Source: Lagopus muta
Taxonomy: Eukaryota; Chordata; Aves; Galliformes; Phasianidae
Reading direction: 5' to 3'
DNA length: 64,000 nt
Assembly: GCF_023343835.1 (NCBI RefSeq)
Contig: NC_064440.1
Location: 35,223,537-35,287,536, forward strand
The notes beneath the pieces were generated by a model, which saw only the letters and a list, made by a program, of their open reading frames with translations, did not search any database and was not told where the DNA came from. Positions 24,801 through 36,800 of the stretch are shown one piece after another. Numbering within the stretch: position 1 is the stretch's first letter; each line of letters begins with the position of its first letter. Made by a program: the position numbers and the translations under genes.

Positions 24801-27800
24801 CACATTGCATATTATTTAAGTGGGCTTAGTTCTCTGTGTCAAAAAATTACTAACAAATTGCTATCTATCTATACACATGTGTATGGAGATAAGACACTGG
24901 AAAAATAGATTTAAAATATCTTGTATCTCAGCAACTGAAATATAATGGAACACTGTTCATGTTGGTTTTGATGTTATTGTCTGGAATGTTTAGAATAATA
25001 TTTTAGTAACAACAGTGCTGAGACATATCCTCATTTTATCCAGGTGGACTTGTAAAAAGAATCCTAGAAACAAAAAAGGACTATGAAGCATCACAAAAAT
25101 CAAAGACAACAGAGAAGGTAAGATGGAAATGGCCTGCAAGAAATTATGACCATTAAATACTGTAATCATGACCTTTTCTTCTCCTTTAGGTTTTTTTTCC
25201 TCCATTTTTTGATCAAACTCCTCCTTTGTATGTTATACTTACCTGCATTAGTCCTTCAGTCCTCTACGTTCTCTGTGTTGTGCTTTCTTTCTTGTGCTTT
25301 TAGCTTTATACAGCATTTAGTAGTCTTCTTTAGCCTGTTTGTTTTCCAGAACAGTCCGATTTCAGCCTTGCCATAGATGCAATAGGACACACTCTATATT
25401 TATGTGACTGCATAATTATTGTTTCAATCTTAATTGTCCTCTGGTCCTATCAACCATCAGTCATTACCTGTAAAAAGTAGGGATCTCTGCAGTTAACCAT
25501 GCACAGTAAGTATTTCCATAGCACCAGATGTTATCTTAGTAAAATCCAGCATACTTGAGCTTTCTAGACTGAATTGAGAAAGTGATTTCATTTCATTTCC
25601 CCATCCCAAATTGGGATAGGGAAATGGAAGAGAGGGAGGTCTAGAGACATTCTAGGAGCAATCACAAACCAGAAGCAAAACGTTGAAGCCCCCTGATATT
25701 CATGTATTCCTTCCATCACTGGGCAGCTCTTGCTCTTTTAGCGTCGCACATCTCATGTTGCGAGAAGGCACAAAAGGCAGAACACTTTGGATCATTGGCC
25801 CTTTGGGAACATTTTAGATAAGGAATGCAGTTCAGAGTGCTTTTACAAAAATACAAACAGGTACACAGCATTTTGGAGAGGCAGGTGCTTTCCACGTGCT
25901 CTTAAATCTTCAGTTCTACCTGCATCTCTCTTCTTACATTTACTCAGTACTAGGGATAGATGTAGTGTGGCATTCTGCACTTTTATTAGGTGCTGCAACT
26001 CAGATCTTAAGAACTAAGCTTTTAACAAAACTCTTTCAAATACCTTTCTGAAACTGGGAGAAACTTTTGAAACATAGACCACTTTTTGGCCTCCTGTTAC
26101 TTTAATGAATGTAGTTCTTGGCAACAAGTTATGACATTGTGATAGGTTATGAGTAAAGTGCACAGCTGGAAAAAACAAGTCCCTGAAGGACTAAAACTCA
26201 TGATAGACAGTAGACTTTTTTTTTTTTTAAAAAAAAAAAAAAAAAGGATTTTATCTAGAACTTGTATGCTTTCATAATCATTTCTGGCAATCTGCAGCAA
26301 AAATGACACAACTTGTTAGGATTGTGATTTTTGGGAGGGTGAAATCAACAAATCTCTTAAATAGGGACACTCCCAAATGCTTTAGTGGTAGTGAGTTATA
26401 CTGTCATGCAGACCAGCCTTTTTGTTCCTTCCCCAGCACATGGAGGAAATGAGGAAGGTGGATGGGGGAGCACCTTCCTATCTCAGGTTTGGGGTTGCCT
26501 GAGATCCAGGCCTTCTTGGCAGACCAAAAATTCCTTTTATGTATTGCATGGGCTGAGATTAAAGAAGAAAAATAATTCTTACAATGGGAAAGCCTTCATT
26601 TTCTGCTCATAACCCATTTTGAGTAAATACAGCTTTTTCCAGCTTGCTGAATTGAATTACAAGCTATTTATTACGAAGGTGCACCTTGTATTGCCTATGT
26701 AGTGATCATTTAAATGCTCTTGGCTATTTCTAGTAAGTTCTGCCTTTATAGAGCTGTTTGGAGAAAGGGAAGGAGTTAGAGATAATATTGCTCTGTTTAT
26801 GCAGTAGCTCTAAAGCTCATTACTGGAGTGTGTGTTGAGCTGGCAGTTGTGAGAACAAGAGATACAGCTGTTCCTGTTCCTAGTTTTATAACTAGGTGGT
26901 GCTGTTCAATCATCAATCTCCAGGCTAAGTTTTGGAATGGCAGTAGCAGTCAAATTGGACTTCTTTTTCTGCCAGTACATAATTGTATTGCAGGCTATAT
27001 TGTGCTGTATTGTGTCCTGTCAAGTGAACACTTGGCACAGAAAGGAACAATGGGGAGCATTTACAAAACCTCATGGGTTTCATGTTCTGGAAGTTTCCTC
27101 TGGGAATTGTACTAAGTTTTCCCTTTTTTTCCTTTTTCTGCCCTGAATACATGTAGCCCACTAAATAAAATAATTCCCTTTTAACCCCTTCAATTCTTTT
27201 TAAATGCACATTGGCCTCTGTGTCTTTGTACAATCAGTTTTTAGTCCCACTGCCTATTTTCAGTCTCTAAAACACTCATTCTGTCCTTGTTTGCCTTTTG
27301 TTGCTTCTTTTGAAGCACTGATCTGCGTTAGCAGCACCGATAATGGACAACTAATTCTGGAAAAGCAAACCTGCTGACTTCCATCACGTGAGAATTTGCA
27401 CGCAGCAGTAAGCTCCTGAATATCATCTGTTCTATATCCAAGCAGCTGGCTGCTGCTGCTGCATGTAGTCTTCTTGCTGCTACTGCTTTTCAAATTAAAT
27501 CACAGAATGGCCTGGGTTGAAAAGGACCACAATGCTCATCTAGTTTCAAACCCCTGCTGTGTGCAGGTCACCAACCAGCAGCCCAGGCTGCCTAGAGCCA
27601 CATCCAGCCTGGCCTTGAATGCCTGCAGGGATGGGGCATCCACAGCCTCCTTGGGCAACCTGTTCCAGTGCCTCACCACCCTCTATGTGAAAAACTTCCT
27701 CCTAATATCCAACCTCAACCTCGCTGTCTCAGTTTAAAACCATTCCCCCTTTCCCTATCACTATTCACCATTGTAAGCTGAAGCCGTTGTGATACAGAGA

Positions 27801-30800
27801 GGAGAAGCACAGTTTTCCTGACAGCAAAGCAAAAACTCAATGGAAAAGATGATTAGAAGTGTTCAGAGATAGTGACTAGGACTTGACAGACGAAGCCCAA
27901 AAAACATGAGCTTGAGAGACTGCTGAATTCTTCTGACAGAAGACAGTGATATGGTGTATAATCAATGAATATTAAGATACTGTAATTACAAAATAAACAA
28001 GAGAGTTTGGCAAAGCAGATAATGGTAACAAAAAGAGACTAGATAGAAAGCTTACCCCTATCCTAGGCTCACTTACAAAACTCCAGCAGAGCAGATCTCC
28101 AGGAGAGATCCTTCCCTACTGGTAGCCAGCTCTTAAATAGGTCTGGGAGAGATGGAGCCAGGCTCCACAGCTGAATTGCCTTCACCTGTGCTCCTCTGGC
28201 TGACTCATGGCTCACCTCAGGTGATCAATCAGAGGTTCAGGCCGTGACTCAGCAGTTCCCATACAGAGGCATACCTCACATGAGACCCCAGACCAGCAGT
28301 TTGGGAAAGAACAGTCTGTGGGATCTCATTGGGAAGATGCAGCAAAAGTAATTAAAAAGAAAGAATAGTTTCAGGCGGTTTATTCCCGCCAAGTGCTCTC
28401 TGCTTGCAAGTGTAACCAAGTCCTGTTCTGTCGATGGGACTGTGAGAATGGCTGTGTGAGTGCTGGCCAACATGTTGTGTTAAATAGCTGTGGGTTTTGT
28501 GCCAGGTCTGGCTGTGCAGTCTGCTGGGAGCAGCATCAGTCTGAGACCTGACTGTTTCTCCCCAGCCTCTCAGCTCTTTCATTTAATTGGTTTTCCATCA
28601 AACTCTCCAGAAGCAATATCTTCTCCATCAGCATGCAACAGTATTCCAAAATGTGTTTTGCAATGGGGAGTAAAATGTGATTCTTGTATTTTGGAGTAAG
28701 ATAATCACAAGTCCAGTGAAAATTTGAAAGAATAATTCCTTGGGAAATTATACCTGAGGTTGATCTGTGTGTCTGTCAGTGAGAATGTTAGTCTGCCCTG
28801 GTTTTATTAAACCATTCAATGCATGTAAAATAAATGAAACATTCTCTCAGCTATGTTCACTACTCCTTAAAGCCGTGTCTTTCTGCCAGAAGATGAAGAG
28901 GGAAGTGGAGATAATCTGAGCACTGGATCTTTTGGCTGATGCTTTACAGCATCTAATGCAGCAATTACCTGATCGGTGGCTCTACCTGAATTACTGTGGA
29001 TTAATCAATTAGAAATTAGCAGAAGCTGATGAAGTAATACTTAATGGAAACGTAGCACTCGTGGGCTCTTGGGGATGTTCCATACCTTTACTTGTAACTG
29101 CTGATTGCAGAAGAGTATTGTTTGTGTTAAAAGCATTTGCCTGAAACCTTCATTGTGCTTTTTAAGAAGTTTTAATAAAGAAAAAGACAAGAAAATCAAG
29201 AAAGACAGGGACTTTCATCATGTAGGTTTTGCATGTGCAGAAACTTAAAATAATATACACAATTTTCAGGTCAAACAAAAAGGTCAGTCTGGAAATACAC
29301 AAGGTTTCTGCTGCCTTGATTAGCTGTGTTCAGCCTAACAAATTCCTAAAAAGACTTCCTAAATGTATTTGTTTAGAGTCTAATCCTCTTACGTTAAACA
29401 GAGAAAGAAACAGATGGTACATTTTGTATTCCACTTCATTTATTTGATGTGTGGAAAGCGTAGGCAGGTTATTAAATAGTTGAAGCAAGTGGGATCACAG
29501 AATTCCCATCTTTCCCAAATATAGGCTTTGGAGAAGAAACAGATTCGAGGTTTGTGCTAGGAACAAGTGATATTAAAATAGCTTAGCACCTGGATAATAT
29601 TAACTTCAATTACAAGTGCTGTAAATCAAGTAGGTACTTCTAAGCTCAGAGCAAATACAATCAATGCTGATTCTGTTTGTTCAGAGTTCTTCAGGTCATT
29701 GATTTTGTGCGTTAACCCACCAGCTGCACAGCACTGTGTCCACATCCAATGAGTGCAGGCAGTAATGTGACGTTTAGTTAACCATTTGTATTCATATCTC
29801 CCATCATGTCAGTGTTTCAAAGGGGCTCACAGTTTCTCAGCATCCTACCAGGTCACAGAATCACAGAATGGCACAGGTTGGAAGGGACCTCAAGGATCAT
29901 GAATCTTCAGCCCCTCTGTAAAATGCAGGACCACCAACCTCCACATTTAACAGCAGCCCAGGCTGCCCAGGGCCCCATCCAACCTGGCCTTGAACACCTC
30001 CACGGATGGATGGGGCATTACAGCCTCTCTGGGCAGCTGTTCCAGCATCTCACCACTCTCACAGCAAAGAACCTTCCCCCTGGCATCCAACCTCAGTCTT
30101 CCCTCCCTCAACTTCGAACCATTTCCCTTTGTCCTGCTGTTATCTACCCTTTCAAAGAGTTGATTCCCCTCCTGTTTATAGGCTCCCTTTAGGTACTGAA
30201 GGCTGCAATGAGGTCACATGTTGTAAGAAGTGCTGAGAGTGAGATTTGATAGGAATTACCTGCACAAGGGCTTTTGTCTTTGTCTAACAGCTCTGGCTAT
30301 GGCGATGTGATGTTAGCTGAATGGTTATGGAGTAAAGGTGCAGGGAGAAATGTACCAGAACTGTACCATGCAGTTTGCTGGTGGTCAGGTGTTGCTGGAG
30401 TTTGAACTGAGTAATTAATGCTTGAGTTTCCCTGCTTATTACCAGGAGGAAAAAAAAAAAAAGAAAAAAAAAAGTGGTCCTCAATTAATTGTCTTACAAG
30501 CAGTGAAGGTAGGAATGGAACTTTTGTCACTCTTGTGATATTCTTGGTATAATGGCTGCTGTGCGGTGGCCTCTGCATACTACACAAAATGTTCGCTCCT
30601 GTGGATATATATATAAATAAAAAAAGAGACAGCAGATGGATGTGTTAAACAGAAAGTATATGTAGAAGTGCAGTGAGACAGCTGTGCTTTCCATCCCCAG
30701 GAAAGTATGCTGTGCTAGCAGCTGTTGTAGGAGAGCTACAGGTGATGTTCATACATTTCAAGAAGGTTATCAGTGGATCTGGCCGAGACATTCTGCTGGG

Positions 30801-33800
30801 CCATAGTCTGGTGTGAAAGCAGTTGGCTAACTCAAGGAACACGTGTTACAATTCATTCTGGGGGCTGCTGTTTCAACAGAGAAAACCACGGACCCACAGA
30901 GTGAGCAGAGAGGGAAAGCAGGGCAGGACTGGCACCCAGTGTGCCGTTTCAGATGAGCTGATACTGGAGTTGTATCTTGGTGTGTGTGTGGTCAGACACG
31001 TAGGATTCTGCTCAGCATGGTGAATAGCAAACTGACTTCTCTGCAGCAAGGTGAGCCAGCTCAAGGAGCTGAGGTGGGACGTTTACATACGTCTGAAAAT
31101 TCCATCCTATTTTTTTGTGTCTTGCAGCTCTGAAACAGGTCAGACTCTGGTAAGTCTAATGGTACAGAACATGGTGTCTCTGCTGCCTTGGCCTGCTGCT
31201 GAACTCGATACCTGGCATAAGCAGAAAAAGCATCCTGTTCATTTGAAATGATTTAACATTTACTGTTTTCCCCTCTGTTACTGTGGAGGACTTTCTTACA
31301 GTGATCCCTAGTGGATAGTTACCATATACTTAAAATGCAGGCTCTGTAAAAACCAGGAAAAGAAAACACCCTTTATGATCAAAAAATATTTTGTACAGTA
31401 AAAAAGCCCACGCTGTTATTTTTGCATTGAATGTATCAAAATTACTTGTCCAAAATGAAGTTTCTGTCCTGTCCTAACTGTAGTAAGAGGTGGAAGGGAA
31501 ATGGTATAGCTCCATAAAACTATGATTACTGGGGTCTGTTTCCATAATGGGACATAATACAATAGTTAAAAGGGGCTGTAGAAACTATTAACTGCTTGAT
31601 GGATGCTTGTTGTAATTTGTTTCATATTTAAAAACTGTTAATTTAAAGAATGGAAACAAAGGAGAAGCTATATAAAAGTAATCAAATGCTGTTCCTGGAA
31701 GTGAATTTTTCAAGCAGGGTGAGTGGGGGGAAGCCATGCCACCTCTTTAACTCCATGGATGCCAGGCTTTTCCCATACCCTCAGCAGCACGGATGCTGGA
31801 AGTGAATGTCTTGTGAAGGATCCACGTTTGTGCTAATTGCTTTAACGAGGCTAAATTCAAGACAGGTAGCATTCTGGCTGTTTCTGGCACCCCGTTGATA
31901 ATTTTCCCTTCATCGTTTAAGGAGAAAATTTCTGCTTTTTAATTTCTTCGGTCCCTGCATTCGAGTCCACGCTGTGTTCCGTTCAGGTTGAGGTAATGGG
32001 AAAGGCAGACTGTTTCCCAGGAATCCAAAATAAACATTTATCTTGGTGCCTTATGAAAAACATGAAGGAAAGGAAGCGTGTTGGGCCTACAGAAGTGATA
32101 CAGTCTTTTTACACGGAGATAATTTATTGATTCTTGGGCTTTTGTGAAAGGAGAGTTCATTGAGGTGTGTGACCTAATTAAATAGGCTGGAACAATTCTG
32201 ATTCTGGCATTTTTCTTAAAGCTGAATATATCCTGTTACGTGTTTGTGCAGAATGAGCAAAGGTGGCATTCAGGACTCCAACCACCCACGTTGCTTGTTG
32301 TAATAAACCATCTGCCATAATTCTTAGTAATTTCAGGGGTGACCTGTGCAGATTTTAACCCATAACTGTAACTATTAAACAGAACAGACAGCACGGAGCT
32401 TGATTTTTTTTTCCCCCCTAACTGCCTTTAATCAGTGATATCTGGTGCAGCTTGAGTACTTCAGCTGTCTGTAGGCTTCGACAAGTGTAGTGTGAGAAGA
32501 AAGAAAGGATTGATCATCATCTGTCCCTCCTCAAGCTAATGGTGGTGTGCCAGGTGAGTTACTGTGCCCTCAGGTGTTGGGGAGGTTTTTGGGAGCTTGG
32601 AGTTTAAGTGCTCTTCCTTGAAAGGAAGACACACCAAAATACTTTTGTGTGTTCCTACATCGCTTGTATCGTGTGGTTTTGTGTCTCAGAGTTGCAGAGT
32701 TTTCTAACCACCCTACTGATGTGCCTTCTAAAGACTGAATAGTATTTAATAGACTTCCAGTGCTTGTGTATTTGGACACTTGAAACTGCTTAGGAACAGG
32801 GGAAGGAAAGAGGGAAGGTTTGTTGCACATAGGGTGGAAAACAGGGCAGCAGAACTTCTTCCTGGGAAGCTCTTGAATAACATACAGCCCTGCCATGCTT
32901 TTGAACTGAAGGTGGGGTTTTTTTGATGGGCTTGGGTTGTTCCAGCTCCAGTTTTCTTTGTAGATAACCTCCCGGTTTGATGTGGAAAATAGGGTCCCAT
33001 AGCCTAAACCTTCTCTGTGGCTTTGGGGAAGCACGTGTAGCAAGAACTCATCTGGAAAAAATGAGCTACAATAGAGAGCGTGCAGTGTGTGAGGGTGCAG
33101 ATCCATTCATATACTGTTACAAGGTAAGGAGGAAACAAAATATTTCCAGGAAAGAAAGTCTTACCAGTGTCCAATGTACACCGTGCCCAAGGAAAGGTGC
33201 CCTGTGATCTGTGCCTTCAGGGACAAGGCATAAAGGAGTCTGACAGAGCCAACTGGGATGCTGTTGGCATTGTGTTTAGAGGTTTGCTAATGAAGAGACT
33301 GAAATATCCCCTCAACCCTGGGTGGCTGTGCTCTGAAGGTGGGTGCTCACCAGCTCTCAGCATTAAATGAGTCAAAAACCAGTGCTTTCATCTGCGTGCT
33401 GTGAGGGACAGCAAGCACACGGATGGCTGTGGGAAGTGACAGAACAACGAGTTTTATGTAATGCAGCATAATGAAACACCTGCTTCTGTGAGAGAGGCAC
33501 GGGTCGAGTGAGAGGGAATTAAGATGAGTGTTATTTTTAACAGCTTAGCCAGCACTCACGAATTGACTTAGGAAGCAAAGGCCACGAGTTCACCAGCAGT
33601 TGTCACTTCAGGCCAGTTCCTTATTAAACAACTTCAACATTATAAAATCATAGTAAACTCAGAAGCCCTGCAGTTTCCATGTGCTGTGTGTGTGGTAAAA
33701 CGCAAGCATCAGACGCAAGTAAATCTCAGCCTTCAAATCTTTAGAAGTATTTTTCTAGAATAATATATATCTGAGTTCATCAGTAAGCAGAGGGCTGCTG

Positions 33801-36800
33801 AAATGTGTTTGGCAGTGGTCCCTGCTGCCTCCAAACACAGCTGAACAAACAGCCTGCAGCTCACACAGGAAGGCAGGCAGTTAGGTAGGAGGGCAGTAAG
33901 GGACAGCATGGTAGGCATGGTGTCCTAGCAAGGCACAAGCATACTGTCAGCTCTGTGCTCATAGAGCTGCTAGGAACTGTGCTTAGAATTATCCTGTGGT
34001 TATCCTATGGTTGGGGTGAAAGAAAGACCCTTCTAGTTTTCTGGCACACGTTAGATGACTGAAATGACTTGAAGTAAACTTAATGTACAGCTTTGTGTGT
34101 CTTAAAGAAAACTCAGGTTGGGAATTAGACATTCAGGTCTCTTGGAAAGAAAGAAAAATCTGCTTGTTTTACCTGGGAGAGAAGAAACAGCGGGCTTCTC
34201 TTTAATGGCAGTTATTGTTTCCAGGAAGGCCTTTGCTGGAATAAGGTCATTAGGAAGTGTTAGTAATGTGGTCATTTGGCTCTGTTTATGGCATCGTTTT
34301 GCTCTTGGTGACTTTGCTGTTTTAGCATGCACTTTCCCTGTGTTAAACTTGCAGTAAGCTGGGAGGCTTCAGTAGGCTGAGCACAGGGTCTGCAGGCTGC
34401 ACATGAGGGAAGTGTGCACAGGACCAGATTAGTTTTGAGTAGTGCAGTTGACTGAGGGCACACCTGCAGCCTGTGTGGTTTTAAGGTATGGAATAACTGC
34501 CATTTATTTTAGCTGTGTGGTGTGAAATGCTGTGACTAGGGCCAGCATTAGGAGCAGAGACTTCAGATAAAGCCAGAGGTGAGAGAGGAGTATCTCAAAG
34601 GGAGTGATTTGGAGAACTGCACTGGAAGGTGGCTACAGAGCATCCGGTGCAGCTCCCAGGCAGCAGCAAAATCCTGTGTTGAGCAGCTCCGGTGGATGCT
34701 TTTGGTGCAGAACATCATGAGAAGGGATGCTTCTGCTTCTCCAGCTTTTCACAGAGACCATAATCTCAGTTCAGAGGCTATAATCATTACCCTCTGGAGT
34801 TGAACGTGACCTTTTTTCAGTGTGGTGGGTTGGGATTTGCAGCAATATTGAGTAAACACCAATCCACAATGTCCTTGTGCCAGGCACTGGAGTGATGCAG
34901 GGGCAGTCCAGCTGTGCCCCGTAGAGTACACAGCTGGAGCATGCAGGGAGAGGATGGGCAGATGGATGTGTGATTTATGGGGTAGACATAGAATCATTGG
35001 ATGATAGAATCATAGAATGGCCTGGGTTGAAAAGGACCACAATGCTTATCTAGTTCCAACCCCCTGCTGTGTGCAGGTCGCCAACCAGCAGCCCAGGCTG
35101 CTCAGAGCCACATCCAGCCTGGCCTTGAATGCCTGCAGGGATGGGGCATCCACAGCCTCCTTGGGCAACCTGTTCCAGTGCCTCACCACCCTCTGGGTGA
35201 AAAACTTCCTCCTCATATCCAACCTAAACCTCCCCTGTCTCAGTTGGCAGCCAGTGCCAGCAGCAGGTTGATAACAAAAGTGGTGTCATTATTATGTGAG
35301 GTTGTGTTTAATGGTGCCACGTTAAGCCATTTTCCATTCAATATATAGAAACACACTGAAGTAAAACATGTCAGAACGAGGAGGAGGTCTCCCTCCAATA
35401 CTTCCTTTACACCCACTGCTCTGGGAAAGATCTTGATGAGAACATCAGGATGATGAGGTCATTTATGGAATCAAATACTAGGTTTAATTTGGAGAGCTCC
35501 TGATCTGAAAAGCAATTGAATATTGCCAACATTATTGTAGTTTTGTAGCAGTTCTCCTTAGCAGTGGTGGCTTGGATATGATTCTCATTCTGCTCACCTG
35601 ATTCTAAACAGTTGCTTCATTCTTCTCCCTTTCATTTCAAACTGTGAACACTATGTAAAGATTTCTCCTCGTGGCTAGCAGTGTCTAAAGCATTCTTTGT
35701 TTGACACCTTGTGTACAACAAACGTTTTTCCTCGTCTTGATGCTTTTCTCCTTATCCATCCTTTCTGTCAGGAGAAGCCTTTTGTATCAGAAGCAGCGAG
35801 GAAGAAAGAGAGAGAGTTGGTAGCCAAAGAAATGGAGAAGTTTCGGGACTCTATTCAGACTCTGTGCCGCAGTGCCTTTACGCTTGGCAGGATCATGGAC
35901 TACGTTCAAGAAGACATGGATGCCATGAAGAACGAGTTGCAGATGTGGCGGCATGAGAACAGACAGCATGCAGAAGCTCTGCAGAAAGAGCAGAGGTGAG
36001 CGTGGTCAGGGAAAGTCTGCTTTACCTCTCGAGACAGATCTGTTTCTAGCAGAGGGGAGAGTTTCATTCACTACAAAATGCAAATTTAGCATCAGTCTCT
36101 GCTGTGCTTTGGGGAATTTTCTTTGCAGTCAGAATTGTTTTTTGAAGTGTTAAAATCTTTCCAGCTCATGTCATGCGATGTACACGGCAGCAGCTATGCA
36201 CATGTTGAGATGAGATGGGAAGGTTTAACGTTCTGCTTTATTTTTTCTTATCACGAATACATGTGGAGCAATGGGGAGGAACAGGTTAGTAGGCCTGGTA
36301 GGATCTGAGTTCCTAAATCACAAACTGCTTTCTTTGTGCCACTGAAATCTGTGTGTTCTGCAGCAGTGTCAGTAACAGCTGTTGTCTGTGCATGGTTTGA
36401 AACTAACATCAGAAAGCCAGGAGAATGAAGGTAATATCCCCAAGGAGGTCAAGCCAAGGAAGGGATGCTTCAGCCTTACTTGCCTCACTAGTATGTCTTT
36501 TTATTCTCCTTGCAAACAGAAGTACCATCCCAATTCCATGTAATCTGATCTTAAAAGTGATCTCAGATACTGAAGATTGATTTTTATCTTCATGGATTCC
36601 AATGTAGGTAACTTTGCTGCTCCATGAATTTAATTCCTGCAGAAGCAAGTATGCCACTGAGTGGTATTTTTAGCTGAGTTTTATCTGGGTAGGTAGCAGT
36701 GTGTTAATTGTTGGAAGTTTTACAGCTGCTGGCTTAGTGGGGCTGGGGTAGGAATTAGGATTTGGGTTCACATATAAAGCTTAATGATGTTAATTCCTTG

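Larger units (their letters stand above)
25118..35771 (+). other. TRAF3IP1 intron 12 (10.7 kb)
   Basis: The largest intron, with three antisense CR1s, an antisense LTR-like repeat, an A/T palindrome and a long unique AT-rich block (31700-32440) that might be a conserved element. The stretches 25118-26215, 26246-27498, 28291-29850, 30217-31700 and 32450-34985 contain nothing else I recognise. Confidence 0.85.
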
